This document shows positions 34,101-47,204 of a stretch of DNA of 64,000 nucleotides, one piece after another; position 1 is the first letter of the stretch; every line of letters starts with the position of its first letter. The DNA is from Ciona intestinalis (lineage: Eukaryota > Chordata > Ascidiacea > Phlebobranchia > Cionidae). A model generated the notes under the pieces. It was not told the DNA's origin, searched no databases, and saw only the letters and a list, made by a program, of their open reading frames with translations. The stretch is taken from NCBI RefSeq assembly GCF_000224145.3, contig NC_020177.2, positions 4,906,156-4,970,155 on the forward strand. Reading direction: 5' to 3'. Made by a program: the position numbers and the translations under genes.

Positions 34101-36285
34101 ATAAGAGAAAGGATGCTTTAAAATAAATAGCCTCACCCCACATATTGGTATTAAAACAGGTTTTCCTTCATACTTATGGGCAAAGTACTAATGTTTGGGT
34201 AAAAACACCGCAAACCAATTATCATTGGCCAGCCAGTGCTAGTACACTATTAACCACATACATGCTGCAATTTGTTGAATTTCTGAGAAAATTAGGAACA
34301 GTAAACTACAAATACTGCCACTGCTTACCCACTAAACATATGGTTGAATTGTATGGAAATAAAAACAATAGATAACAGTACACTGTGTGTTGATATCATG
34401 ATATTTGAATTAAATAATATTAGAATTTTGTATGAATGTTTTAGCTGTAGTTCTATGTGTGGTTATGACACTTGCTATTCAAGTACAAAAATTTCTTTAA
34501 TTGCTGGGTTTGTATTAAAAGTGAACTTGTATGATATGTATGAGTGCTTGTTAACTTTAGGACTAGAAATTGACCTGAACCTCGATAAAAATCTATTAAA
34601 AGAATTTTATTGTAAAGAAGTAAGTGTTCTGCCTTGGTAGGCATAAATGTTAAGCATATAATTGAAATGTCAGATGCCTGACTCAGCGTGATTATTAAGG
34701 TTTGGTTGGAATTTTAATAAAATAAACCAAGCATTTGTGTTCATTGCCGTAGCTTTGTATATTCTATGGTAGATTGAGCAACCATATGGATAGTAGATAG
34801 CTGGTTGTATTTAATGGAAATCCAATGGTTTGCTAATTTCCCTTCATTGTTTTAATTAATCCAGTCCTCTTTACTTTATTTGAATAAGATTAAAATAAAG
34901 TTTATGTTCTGTTGACTTCTAAATGATTTTGTTAATATATACTCAAGCATATTTGAAAGGTTACAGTTAAGGTATTACTTTATTTAGTTTAAACACACTC
35001 GTGTATTCTCCTGGGTATGTAAGACACTTTTGCGGTAAACCAATCTAATTGTGTGAATATCTTTCTCTTTACAGTTCTGTTAGTTTATAATGGTTGTTGA
35101 CTATGCTGGAAAGTAGGTTTTAAATTAGTGTGTGATTGGCCTCGTGCCCTGCACTGAAGGAGCACCCAGGGTGCTGGGTGTGGAAGGAATGCTATGAACA
35201 AGTGGTCCTGTAACGCAAACACTCGAGCAAGCGTTGAAGCAATTTATTAGAAGCCTCCTTAAACAATGTCAGCAATGGTCACACAACTTTCTTACAGCAT
35301 CAATGAGAAGTTACATTTAGATGATTCTACTTTCCCATCCATACCACAACAGCAGGTCTCACTTTATACAACTTTAATATCAACATTTTTAATCCATAAT
35401 ACAAACTGTGTAAAAGTTTTTTTGGCCATGTAAACTTGTTTTCCAACATGCTGTATAAATATTACATATATTATATATATTTTCACTTGTTATAAATAAA
35501 ATGACAAGACAGTGAATCATTTGGTTTTATTTTCTCTTCAAACTCATAGTTGTGGTCTAGTTTTACATCAACTGGTATTAAATCTTTATTACAACTTGTA
35601 TAAAGTAAATATTTAAAAGTCTCTTTGTCCACAGCATCATAGACCAGAATCATCAGTTCCCACAGCAAAACCATCTACCTCAAAAAACTTGAAATTTGCT
35701 CAAAAAGGTTAAATTTTATGTCAATTGGAATGTGTCTCGTATGTCAAAACTGTAAACATGGTTCATGGAACTTGAATGCGGTTATATTCATTATTGCTTC
35801 TTTTATTTAGGAGCCTATTCTTATTTAGTTGCACCAAAAAAATCATATTTTTTTAACTTTTTTAATGTTATAAATATTGAAATAGTTTTCTTGTAATTCT
35901 CAAACATGAAGAATGTGTAATTGATAGTAAGAGGGCACACACACAGGGCAAGTCCCCATTTAACATGGCTTATTTATTCTCTCGTAGATGTGTGCTCAGG
36001 GCATTGTTTGCTTTAACATCTTAAAGTAATCAATACCACAGTTGATCTGAATGGCTTATACTGGGCGTGCTCGCACATTGCTTGGGCAAGACTCCCATGG
36101 CCACATTGAGATTTTAAGCTTCTGCTTTTCATCTCTATCATACGCTTGTTGTTGTAGCAGCTTGCGTAATTTGATTTCATTCATTCACCGGTTTTGTGTT
36201 CCCGCTTACTCAAAAGCTAGAGATCAGACCTGGATCGCCTTACCATTATATTCAACCTAACATGCAATATTTTGAAACTCAACAG
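31156..36285. other. 5.1-kb gene-poor region
   Basis: AT-rich, with no exon chain I can support. Small open frames around 34145-34640 (plus) lack splice context or recognisable motifs. It may hold the promoter and an unseen 5' exon of the 20-exon gene and the 5' exons of the FAM53 gene. Confidence 0.4.
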
Positions 36286-39200
36286 AACATGGACAATGGA
36301 GTCCGCCGGTATCGAATGTTTCTCCTTCTCATGATGGCACGTCTACCTCATCTAACAATGCTGAGAAATATTTCCAGGGAAGTGGAACGTCCGTGGTTGG
36401 GGTAGCTTTGCCGAGACATAAACCTCAAAGGTCGATTGTATTTTCCACGCGCAGCATCAAACCAGTAGCTTTGGTTAAAACACAGTTAAGCAACCATGAA
36501 GAAACCACGATACATGATTTGCGATCTACCAGCTACAGGGAAACAAGGAAATCTTTTTCAGCAGCTCAATATAATAGATTGGAAAAATGGTCTGTACCTA
36601 AACCCCCCCAACCCACATTAAATGAAACTGTAGCAGACAATACAGATTGCAGTAAACCTAACACTTCAGCAAACCAACTTGACAAATTTCCAAGTATAGT
36701 GGGCAAGAGTTGTATATTACATTCTCCAGTTAAATCCTCGCAAGTATTAGCGGACAACCCACCCAACAAGCGTCATTGTCGCTCTGTGTCCGAACCAGAT
36801 GAAATGTTGGACAAATTCAGCCCCAACTCTTCCCCCATATTTTCTTCCTGGAACCCATCATCCCAATCCTCAAGAGTTTGGGTTCCGATCCGGAAGTTGG
36901 GGAACAGAAGAGCTTACTCCGCAAATAATTCTCGTTCCCTTGGAGATTGCTCAAGGTCCCTCGACTGCGCAAGTTTATGTTCTGAAAGCTCCACCACCCA
37001 AGACTCGTTGCTCACTCCCCCCTCATCCCCTGTTCCTCGACCCGCATCCGTCACTGTGATCAAGAGAGGAGGAGCTTGGACTTTTCTCTCATCCCAGCAC
37101 TCCCTCTCGGAGCATTCGAGCTTCAGTCCTCTTTCATCTCCGAGCTGCAACATCTCTTCCCCCCTCTCCTCAAGATCAGCTCATGGCATCACGAGTTCAA
37201 GTTTATCAGCGACAAAACGAAGCCTCTCGTTTTCAGAGGACTTTGAATACAGAGCGAGCATCCAGTATACTCCAACCTCAACCCCTGAGTTAGAACGCAG
37301 GTAGTCCTAACTTAATTGAAATCTTTGCGTTAAAGTATTTTTTCTATGCGATAATTTGTATTAAACAGAACACTCCTGTTTATAATTACTTTGGTTGCTT
37401 TGCTCATGAGGATAAATAAGTTACATTCAACCATTTTACAACCCTTAAAGTTTCACATGTAATTCATACAAATACGCACGAATATGGCCAGATTGGAAGG
37501 GTTTTAAAAATATACTGCATGCTGTGAATCAAGTTAGTTGTCTTGTTAACTGTAATAGCGCATGTTATAATTTCCATGAAATATAAAACAATTGTCCTAA
37601 ATGTGAAGCATGGTAACCAAATAACGATGAGAATGAATTGAAATTATATTATGCGGTTCTGCCATGTTATTGAATCAATATATTCTTTAGCTAAAAAGGG
37701 TCTTCAAATACATAAGCTCTTTTGATTGCCGCTCTGTGTGGTATTGTGGTTTAAAATGTGGGGGCAATGGGCCAACTCTCGCATGAAATACAGGTCCCCT
37801 TCATTTTTATAAAACCTTATATAATGTGGTTTCATATCGCAGCAATATCCTTAGATGTATGTAATAGAAGTGTCGAAATGACCTTCTGGAGTTCAAGTTC
37901 TGACCTTTTCGAATATTTACTGTGTAGTTTATTTTTATGGCAAAACCAAAACCCATTTTGTGTCAATTTTTTTTCTCAAAATCAAACATATAATATCCAC
38001 CCCAGGTTTGATGGTTTCAATTCATCAAGGAAAGGAGGATTACTTCGATGTCAATCTCATCCATCCGATCTCAACATGAAGAAAAAAGGAAGAAGAAGAT
38101 TAACGAGCAGGTTGTCACACCGACCGACACTTGACTTTGCAAAAATGAAGCAGGTACATCAAGTTGTTTGTTACTTTTACTTGGAATATAAACTATTGGC
38201 CAACCCCCCTTTACCCACTGTTATGTGGTTATGTTTTTACATACTTGAAGCAGGTATGCAGTGTATAAAACAGAACACTTGTTTTATAACGACCGTCGTT
38301 GCCCTGTCACGCTAGGATAAATAAGTAACATTCAGTTATCCATATGTTACTTCACAGCAAACTGATGCTGCTAGGCATAACGTAATACTAAGATGGCTCT
38401 CTAGGCAGTTTATTACGATACTGGCGTTTCGATATCACAAATGGGTCGTCTTTATCAGGCTGAATAGTGAATATTTTAATAAATGCCGTTTTGAAATATA
38501 ACATTTTTTGTTGAAGTCCGTTAGCATAACATAACTTTATTTTGTCTCATGTTTATAGTAACGAAAATGTAAACCTATTATGCTCTTTAACATTAACTTT
38601 GTTTACAATTATACCTTTATACAAGAACTGTAATCATTTAACAAAAAAAAATGTTTTAGAATTATGTTACTAATGACTTATATTTTTACGAAAAACAACT
38701 TTAAATAACATAACTTCATTTTGTCTGATTTATATAAGCAATGGCCATGAGCTTCTGTGTCACATTAGTTGTCAACATTCAGACCTTAGCACAAATTATC
38801 CATAACAGTTTTTTAAATTCAATATTAACTCTTCATTTTTTACAGACATCTATAAACAGAAGGAAGAGCAGGGAAACGAGGTGCTGTGCCAATACAAAGG
38901 TATATCGGTTATTAATGCAACATCGGCAGTGTATTATCTAGTCAATATTTCTTAGGACGGCAACAAGTTAATACAGAACAAAGATGTGTCTCCGATTGAA
39001 CCCGTTTTTCCTTCCAGTTTAGTAGTACACGATGCTCCCAGGAAAGGCAAACTGGTTAGTAATACAATCTCATTATATTCCACCACTAAGCGCTTGGTTG
39101 TGTATAGCGTAGTGTACCATATGCTTGTACAGCAGCAGGTCTTGTATGATTCGTGGATAGTTTATTTTTATTGGGATTAAATATTCCTTGGCTCATACCG

Positions 39201-39933
39201 CTGCCCATTAAATCAATGTTTTATTCAGTAATTGAAATATATATGTTTGCCTTGAAGCGTTTTTAGCTCACTTCGACCAATGTAAAACTACGTGTTGTAA
39301 TTCCACTCAAGTTTGCCGAGTGTGTACAATCCGTTATCGCCTCTTATATTAAAACGACGTTTTGAGGTTAACGGTAAACAACTTAAGGTACGATAGCGCA
39401 ATAGTGTTGTAGCAACATGGGCAGTATCTTGAAGAACCAGTCGTAAACATAACCTATAATGGTTTTACATAACTCTCATGTATTTACCAACTTTCATCGT
39501 TCCAATATCACCGTGTGCTGATAAATACGCTGCAAAATCGAGCCAAACTAAAAATGTTTTTAGGACATATAGATATATATATTCACCAATAACTAGCATC
39601 AAAAATGTGTTAAAATCTTTTACTTTGCGCGGGAATTAAAGTTTAAAAATATTCAATGTTTACTTTGTCACATAATCTATCTCAATGCGCATAATATCAA
39701 TTATTACGTCACAGGTGGAACCTGTTATGTCTCGGTACTCTCCCCCTATCATGTTTTCTATTGGATGTACGAGGGTACCGAATTCGAACCCCACCAAAGA
39801 AGATACGTCATATATTGATGAAGTAGTCGCGGAACAAGATGACGTCATTATGGAGACGAGAGTGGCGTCATTCGAACGCGATTGCGCCGATTTGAATGTT
39901 GACGCGATAGAAAACGAGGAATTTTCGGATTGA
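36286..39933 (+). CDS. FAM53: FAM53 family protein (5' end missing)
   Basis: Five exons join in phase: 36286-37300, 38006-38153, 38846-38899, 38956-39054, 39715-39933 (at least 511 residues; first codon split with an upstream exon not found). Family signatures: NKRHCRSVSEPDE, SSRVWVPIRK, RSLSFSEDFE, YTPTSTPELERR, LLRCQSHPSDL, RPTLDFAKMKQ and a C-terminus ending ADLNVDAIENEE, which correspond to RSLSEPDE, KVWTPV, TPELERR, SRSQPC, PSLDFxKM and LDLEQIENN in vertebrate FAM53. The protein is Ser-rich and disordered. Family knowledge: FAM53 proteins are nuclear; fish FAM53B promotes beta-catenin nuclear entry in Wnt signalling. Exon 2 has no stop-free ATG start of its own, and a TGA precedes its acceptor in frame. 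The last exon overlaps the start of a CRE cluster. Confidence 0.88.
37345..37435 (+). mobile_element. SINE tail fragment
   Basis: TTAAACAGAACACTCCTGTT, TTGCTCATGAGGATAAATAAG and TTACATTCAACCATT: distal SINE part in FAM53 intron. Confidence 0.45.
38205..38335 (+). mobile_element. SINE copy
   Basis: TTTACATACTTGAAGCAGG, GTGTATAAAACAGAACACTT, ATAACGACCGTCGTTGCCC and GATAAATAAGTAACATTCAG. FAM53 intron. Confidence 0.6.
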
Positions 39934-40212
39934 TGGTTACTGAACTTTCCATTTTACCTCTCAACGAGCTGATGACGTCATAAAAATAAGCTTAATGACG
40001 TCATGCGACCTCATACAGTATCAAGGGTTTTACGCAAGGAGTCCCAATCTAGAGATTAGATGACGTCACTAGTTCAGTGACGTCATTAGTCACGTGTCGC
40101 ATTCGAGCCGCATAATCAGGTAGTAGCGTTGTGTTCCAAAATCTTTAAGTGCTTGAAATTTTATTTCCTTGTTATGTTTTTTTGCGTTACGTGTAAATAT
40201 GTTATGACGTCA
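39840..40212. promoter_or_regulatory. Cluster of six perfect CRE palindromes
   Basis: TGACGTCA occurs at 39840-39847, 39973-39980, 39996-40003, 40061-40068, 40078-40085 and 40205-40212, with near-matches such as CACGTCAT and GCGTCATT between them and CACGTG beside 40090. The first lies in the FAM53 coding end, the others in its 3'UTR or downstream DNA. CREB/ATF-type bZIP factors bind this palindrome (established). Random expectation is about one per 65 kb. Whether it is an enhancer or a local duplication product is unknown; the intervening sequences do not look like copies of each other. Confidence 0.6.
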
Positions 40213-43200
40213 TAATTAGTTCGAACGCTCAACAATCGTTGAAGGTGTCACGTCATTATTGTGCTTAGATAGTAGTGCCTTTGTTTCGTAACAACTTGAC
40301 AATAACCGTCTACACAAACGGATGTAAATTAGGGAAATTTTTACACAAATTTATATTTTGCACATTTGGGACCGTGGGTGTTTTCCACTTAGTGACGTAA
40401 CAATGAGCATTATTCGGTTTATATTGCTGGTTCTACCTGACTTGTTTTTCCTCAACTATTTGCTTAACAATGCATTTCAATACAAAGTTGTTCAAACTAT
40501 TGGACACGTATTTGAAATTTGTTTTTATTTAATACAAACCCGATACAAGTATTATGTGGTTCTACTATAAAACAACAGAGTGTATTTACTTAGGATCGGA
40601 AACTGTGTGTGTTACGCCTCAGTTCATCAAAGAACTCGAGTTCTGCGTAAACTCGCGGCAGGTCATTTTACTACGGAGTCAATTAAAGCGATTTCTAAAG
40701 ATCCGAAGTCCTATGTAACTTTAACGTTATAAAAGAAACGGCTTCGCTACGTGTCGGGCAGAACATAGGCTCCAAAAACCTTCGTTCAGTTATATACCAC
40801 AAGCTGTATCATTTGTTTACATTAGTAATATTCCTACAGCGTGTTTAACGTTAAACAAAACAATGCTTCGCGGCTCATTTGGTAAGGACTGAAAACGATA
40901 AATTTTTCATGTTTTTGGACGGCTGGCACTGCAGAAAGAGCTTCTGTTCGTAAACAAAGGGGCCGTGAAATTGAGAATGTCACGCTGAGGCCTGGAAAAT
41001 ATTGGGCATAAGGCGTAAGCATCGGGACGACGAAAGGACGCTTTCAGTCCATTATCCGGCGCTTTGTCAATTTCTGTGGCGGTTAAATCAAAAGCCAGTG
41101 CCTTGTATTGTTCGTAAACGACTTCGCGGGACAAGACATGAATAATGCAGATGATAAATAATGTATTCGTAACACAGGCGTGTCACATTGCACTAGCACG
41201 CAGTCACAAATTACTATCGGATTTGTAGCCGGCCAGCCGCCCTTCTTATAACCATCCAACCGTCGTATAAGTTGTTTTCAAGCGGCTTGGCTAAGCTTAA
41301 CACGGCGTGTTATTCTTCGTCCTTAATACAGAACAACTCGACAGTTCCACTGAACTATTGTTTGGCCGGATAGTCGGAGCGATATATTTTCATTTTTGTC
41401 CACTGTGTAGACATTCTATACATTCCTGGTCGAACATAGTTTCACTTTAAGTTATTTAACCCTACGGCTGGTTAGTTACATGGCCGTGACGAACAAAAGT
41501 TCGTGATGGATATAAAGTCCGTAAAGGTCAAACAATATCCACGGGGAAATGCATCATTGGTTTTAAAACTGAGGTGCTATTTAAATATCGTATTGTGGGG
41601 AAAAGCGGGATACTGTTAGCACAAAATATCAAATTAACCTGATCGTGTTTTAAACAATTAACAACGGTCTATGGAAGTCGCGAGGATGCGGTTTTGTAGT
41701 TCCTTGAATTTTCCTTGTTTACTACCAAATTGAACGATAAAATAGAATGAAAACATGTCCCATCTTACCCCGTCCCACTAAACGCATACCACGACAAATG
41801 CGTAAAGGGACAAACTTAACTACAAATGTTATAAATACGGTTGTAATCTGAAAATACTCCGATGTTTATTTAGTTTTCATAAGCTGGAGTTTCTGAATCG
41901 GCTTATGATGTATAGAACTTATATATCAGTTTAAAAAGATACCGCATTAGATGTGGAAGTATTACTAATATACTTGTACATATCTGCCACCGTTCATCTA
42001 ATTAAGCGTCAGTTTGAATTAAAACACATTCTTACTAAGCAAATGAAGAAATCTAATTCGCAATTTGCTCACTCGAATTTAAGTCGAACAAATCCCAAGT
42101 GTTTTGTCGTAACTTGTTTACTATTGGCATTTCTTCAGCGTGAAACGGGTTCGAAAAAGACAAGCAAAGTTTCCACGTACGAATACGTTGGAATGAATAC
42201 GCGAAAAACAAGTAAACCGACAGCTCTGTACACATCATAGTTCAACCAGTTTATTTAAAAGGCAATAATATTTTTGGGTAATGAGCCAATTATGGCATAT
42301 ACACCCTAAAACCCACGACGTGCGTCTCGGTATATAGGACCTCACCTTTATAGAATAGCAAACGCTGTGGTTTGGCGTAATAAGCCAATTTTGGTTGAAC
42401 TACCAACTCACTTGACGTTCAGGGCTTAGCGATATGGAGTTTGTGTTTTACTCTTATCCCATTAACGAAGTGTTTACTATTCCTGCAATCGAATCAATAA
42501 GCTACACGCGCTTATCTGCATTGCCACGAACCGTTTTACATTTTACAAATTTACGGGAATCGAGTGAAACATTTTTTAGTGGTTTGTGAACCCTTGTCTA
42601 AAGTGGGTGGAAAATTAATAGAAGTCACTGACATTTCAAGCATTAAATAAAGTTTATGTTGACGCGCCATTAAATTTTATCGGTGTTTTAAAACGTAACG
42701 GCTTTGAACGGTAAAAAAGTTACAGCAGATTGTAAAAGTTTTATGCGACGATTAAGTGTAAACTAGACACAAATTGCAAGCTGTTTACATTCCTAAACAT
42801 TAAAGTTGCTTTGTAAGCAAGGCTGAAACAGCGATTTTCTCCGGTGTCAAAGAAGCAAACGTCAGGTTACTTACGTCATCACATAAGTGGTGGCAGATGC
42901 GTATAGTATTAACGTTGCTGACGTAAGACATTGAACTTCAGCGCATAACTATTTGCTTGCGTAGGTTGCGTGGGATTTGTTTACTCTATCGTATAATTTA
43001 CGCTTGACGTTCAAACTATAGCGGTCATGATATTCAAGAATAGTCACAACGGTTACGCCTTAACGTAACACACCCACGGAAAACAAGTTGTAGAATTAGA
43101 TTCGCGTTACGAGAAACAACGCGAGAAACGCCTTTCTGTGACATGATGTTCCAATTTTCTTCCAAATCTACGCAACAATGAATCGCGGTTACCGCGTGTT

Positions 43201-46200
43201 TGCTGTAGCGTGGTCGTCCCCGGAGATTGTGATGTCATAATAAGCCTTCAATAAGAACCACTTGTCCAGCGATCGCTCGATCCGAGTATGGGGCAAGCAT
43301 ACAGCGAGTTTCATGAATTTCAAACGCGACGCAAATCCATCGCAACGTTTAAGCCAAAAGGTCAACACCGTCTTACAATTGCCGCATACCTTCAATAATG
43401 CATTGGAATCGTATTCAATAACATAGAACGCAATACAGAATTGTAACATTGTATGGAATGCATATTGATATGCATAGTTGCACCCTGTCGCTTCGTGTAA
43501 ATGCAGAGAGCTTGCAAAACCATATACATGCAACAAGTCGTTTATCATCACTTATAAACCAATGGTTCTCTATTATGTTGTACATGAAGGTCCACGTGGT
43601 ACGTGAACAAGTAACTAATAAACTTACTGGAGTTCAAATAAATTACCAGTAGAAATTAAGATCATGTATTTTTTTCCTGCGTTACGTTTTTTAAAAAACT
43701 AGCACCAAAACTGTGTTTGAAAGTAACGTTTTTTTTAAATCGATATAATTTTTTCAACGGTACGAGCTTTAAACACACGGTTTGAAAGTCGGTGTAAAAT
43801 GGTGCGGGAGCAGAAAAGGTCTAGAACTTCTACCCTCTACCATAAGTTTAGGCAACTCGAAAGAGAAAGAGATTGCGCTTTAAGTAGTAAAGTAGTCGGT
43901 GTGTGTAAAGTAAATAACCGAATCATACACCAGTGATCGGAAGCCTTTACAAAGTGTGAGCGAATATTGAATTTCGTTGGATTTGGATTACGAATCAAGT
44001 GTCCTTACTTCGCTACGCTGTTTGTCCAGTTTTAAGTGCCTGCTTCAATTACGACGAGTTGTCACAGATAAAGTGTCGCTTGTGTAACGCGTCGATACTG
44101 TGACGTCATCAAGTCTTACGTCAAAGGTTTACTACACAATATAAAAGTGTAACACATACTGATTTGATGTTCAAAACTGATTTTTTACGTCACTTTAAAT
44201 GACGTCATAAGCTCAACATAAATTCACCTATATCTCAACTAATTGTTTATTTGAGTTATTTTGCTAACGATTCATGTATTCGTAAGATTTCAATAGAAGA
44301 GAAGCAACGAATAAAGAAGATGTTTTGATAAGATCGTCGACTAAAATCACATTTCTTTTAACTAAATATACAACAATCAGTACACGAACAAAGCGATTGT
44401 ATGAATTACAATGTCTTTACTTTCAAATATAATTTTATCCAAAAATAGTGTTTGTACAATTGATGTGTATCCGATGGTAGGTTACATATTATGGATTCGT
44501 AATAATACGACCAAGTTCTATTTTAAGAACTAGTTGGGAAAATAAGAGTCAGGTTGTTCTTTACAAACGCATTTAAAATCACCGTGTGTTTTGTATATGG
44601 AGAACCCATTGTTATGATTCATAAAACGAACAAACTGTAGATGGTGTCTTATTGTTGTCAATAATGCACCCGGTTAAACCGGGTTTGTCATTTCACAATA
44701 GTGTAAGCACCTATCTATAGTCTGCGCTGTTTTCGAACGATGCGTTCCGTTTTTCCTATGACAAAACAATACCCACTGCTCAAGACAATAGAATATATGG
44801 AGGGCCGTGATTTCAGTATTTTCCAAAACTATTGTGGGCGCGAAATATCTTTTGTTATTTTTTTTAAATTCCAACGCAGTGGGAAGTCACAATGGCCATT
44901 CTCATGTGTATGAAAAGGTATAGTGACATCACAGAGACCATTCTCCGCTAATAAGAGGTGTCGACTGACTTTCTCTGTGTTTATCAAGTAAATAGGGGGA
45001 TACTACAACGACGAGAACCAACAATGAACGCCGTAAACAAAGGCCAATCTTTATATAAAGCCGCCATAAATTGTTCCAGTCAGGCTAACTCCACAAACTG
45101 TTAATTCAACAATATTACTTTGGATAAAACTATGTTTACAAAATGCACTAATTGCGTGAGAACGGTGAAGCATCGATAATATGATCTCAGCGATTCAGGA
45201 AATTATGCGTTGCAGGATTGCTAAGCAGCTGAGCGTAACGCAACGTTGCGCAGTAAAACCAATCCTGTTCTGTGTGTTTTATAATGCAGAAAGACCCAAA
45301 AATCCATGCAAGGTATTAATTATTAATGTAATTTGTGATCCTTACATATTTTCAATGTCTGATCGGACAAGATTGACAAACTACACGACAATGTAATGCT
45401 TTGAACGAGTATGTGCATTATAGCGACATAATTGTTGGCGATTTTAAACTATTTTCGCTATACAAAGTTTGCATGGTATTTAAAATCCCAATAAGCACAA
45501 AAACGTGGCTAGAGTTTTGCCGCCTTATTTTGCACGTGATCAAGAAACAATGGTTAAGTTCTTATGACGTCACAAGAGCCCTTGATAGGTCACAAAAATG
45601 CTGGAGAACAAGTATCAAGGGTGACTTAAAACCTAGGTTTACATTTTGTACTAAAATTCAAACGGCTCATGCTTTGCGTGTTATTATAAAACTCTATACC
45701 TTACAACAAAGAGAATTAGGTCGTGTTACACCTTGTAAAACAAACCGGCGTCTTTCGCTTTGTTTTCCAGTTAAAAATTAACGTATTATTTTATTCAAAC
45801 AGATTATGACATACATATGGCATTAAGCTATGCAATTGAAAGTGATAATAAGTGATGTTAAAACGCCAGTTAAAAGTTTAACCCAACTTTATAGGTTAAA
45901 CAGAACCAATGATATAAAAATTCGGCTACGTTAAAAGTTCAATTCATTTGATCGAGCTGGTTGATTTAAACACCCACTAATAATCGTATTGACATGTCAA
46001 TATAATGTTTCAAGTATGTTGTATCTGGACGATCAAAGCGAATCATTATTAACGAGCATCTGCCGGATACGATTATGAATTATGTGGACAATTGAGTGGC
46101 GATCATACAACGTGGGCCACTTATAATTTGTTACAGAATATCTGAAGTACAATGTTCACTCACTTATAAATTCCGATGTGCAAAAAAGGGTGCTGAGTAT

Positions 46201-46568
46201 AACTAGTTATCATTATGTGTGTAATATATGTGTCGGTTGTTAATTTATATTATATTCCGTGCGGTTTATGTTAAATATAGGCTACAGATCTTTAAAAATA
46301 TTTGTGGGAAAAGAGCTTTAACCCCATCTAGCGACCGATTAAAATTAACTTTTCTTTGCTGGGAAATTTTACACCAATAGTATAAACGCAGCAACAACAT
46401 TAAATATTAGATAGAAACCCTATATAAAATGCTTTGGTTTTGAGAACACAAATTCATAAATTTTGTTTATTTAACCGACGGTTTATAAAACAGACAGGTC
46501 GAATGAATTAAATCAACGAAGAAAGGGAAATTAGCAACAAAAGAATGCCTTTAAAATACGCTTAGTTT
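40213..46568. other. 6.4-kb intergenic region between FAM53 and the forkhead gene
   Basis: No exon chain supported. Short frames at 41953-42240 and 45181-45781 lack motifs. It holds a MITE at 41592-41781, a dispersed repeat near 42270-42400 and further isolated TGACGTCA sites at 44101-44108, 44200-44207 and 45565-45572. Base composition is less AT-rich than the introns, which fits cis-regulatory DNA. Confidence 0.4.
41592..41781. mobile_element. MITE, same family as 26316-26509
   Basis: Starts TTGTGGGGAAAAGCGGGATA and ends GTCCCATCTTACCCCGTCCC ACTA; the core is the reverse complement of the 26316 copy (CCTGATCGTGTTTTAAACAA, TTTACTACCAAATTGA). Confidence 0.7.
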
Positions 46569-47204
46569 TCACAAAGCGCAGTTTTCAACGCAGCTTTTTT
46601 CTAGCGATATCATTCGGTTTGTCCAATTAAACTGGTCTTGTAATAACTGCGTGTATAGTTTTTGATGGTTGTAATATGCAGGCTGGTACAGCGGGGTTGG
46701 GAACCATGGGTTCGGTGTAATTGTACCGACGTCTGGTAAATGGCAATCAATTTGTGTTGTAGAGAATGTATTGTTGTGTTGTTGGTAATAAAAGCTTTCG
46801 TAATAAGAATATGTCGGGTTCAATTTTGTGTTGGTTTCTTGTTCTTCACGCTTTTGCTTTTGCCGTGATGGCCTTCGCCTTGAAAGACGCCTCCATTTAA
46901 AATCACCACGCTGAAAAGCAGGTTCATAACTCGGGTGTATGGTCCAGTAATTCCCTTTGCCGTCCTCGCATCTCCCAACTTTTATGAAGCAATGATTGAG
47001 TGATAGGTTGTGTCTGATGCTATTTTTCCAACCGCCTCTACGCAGTTTGAAATAAAGATATTTCGCTTCCAGATATTGATAAATCTGCCCCAGACTCAAC
47101 CGCTTGGCTTCAGAATCTAAAATAGCTTCCGCAATTAATCCAACGTATGGACGCTCTGGTTTTCTAGTTTCCTCTGTACAGATCTGGTTCTCCAACTCAG
47201 TCAT
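46569..47204 (-). CDS. Forkhead (Fox) transcription factor, one exon, divergent
   Basis: 211 residues from the ATG at 47204. A forkhead domain spans about residues 17-110: RPYVGLIAEAIL, RLSLGQIYQYLEAKY, then GGWKNSIRHNLSLNHCFIK (recognition helix, near-perfect) and DGKGNYWTIHP in wing 1-2, followed by a very basic tail (WRRLSRRRPSRQKQKR) that is probably a nuclear signal. The C-terminus is Tyr/Asn/Gln-rich, with QLLQDQFNWTNRMI near the end. GRxxDGKGxxWxIHP and GDF are closest to FoxQ2-type domains, but RPYVGLIAEAIL departs from the usual KPPYSYIALI, so a tunicate-specific Fox is possible. An acceptor (CTCTGTTACAG) lies 12 bases upstream of the ATG, fitting a 5'UTR intron or trans-splicing. 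Upstream non-ATG frame extension is not used. Confidence 0.9.
   Translation of the reverse strand: MTELENQICTEETRKPERPYVGLIAEAILDSEAKRLSLGQIYQYLEAKYLYFKLRRGGWKNSIRHNLSLNHCFIKVGRCEDGKGNYWTIHPSYEPAFQRGDFKWRRLSRRRPSRQKQKREEQETNTKLNPTYSYYESFYYQQHNNTFSTTQIDCHLPDVGTITPNPWFPTPLYQPAYYNHQKLYTQLLQDQFNWTNRMISLEKSCVENCAL

Noticed and set aside
34145-34640. Plus-strand open frames between the 20-exon gene and FAM53
   Set aside because: No splice context, motif or coherent composition; AT-rich chance frames are expected here.
41953-42240. 95-codon plus-strand frame with a Lys-rich translation
   Set aside because: No recognisable domain, no splice or polyadenylation context, and an opposing frame of similar length covers the same bases.
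45181-45781. Two consecutive plus-strand frames (71 and 126 codons)
   Set aside because: Different frames, the longer one lacks an ATG start, and no motif is visible.
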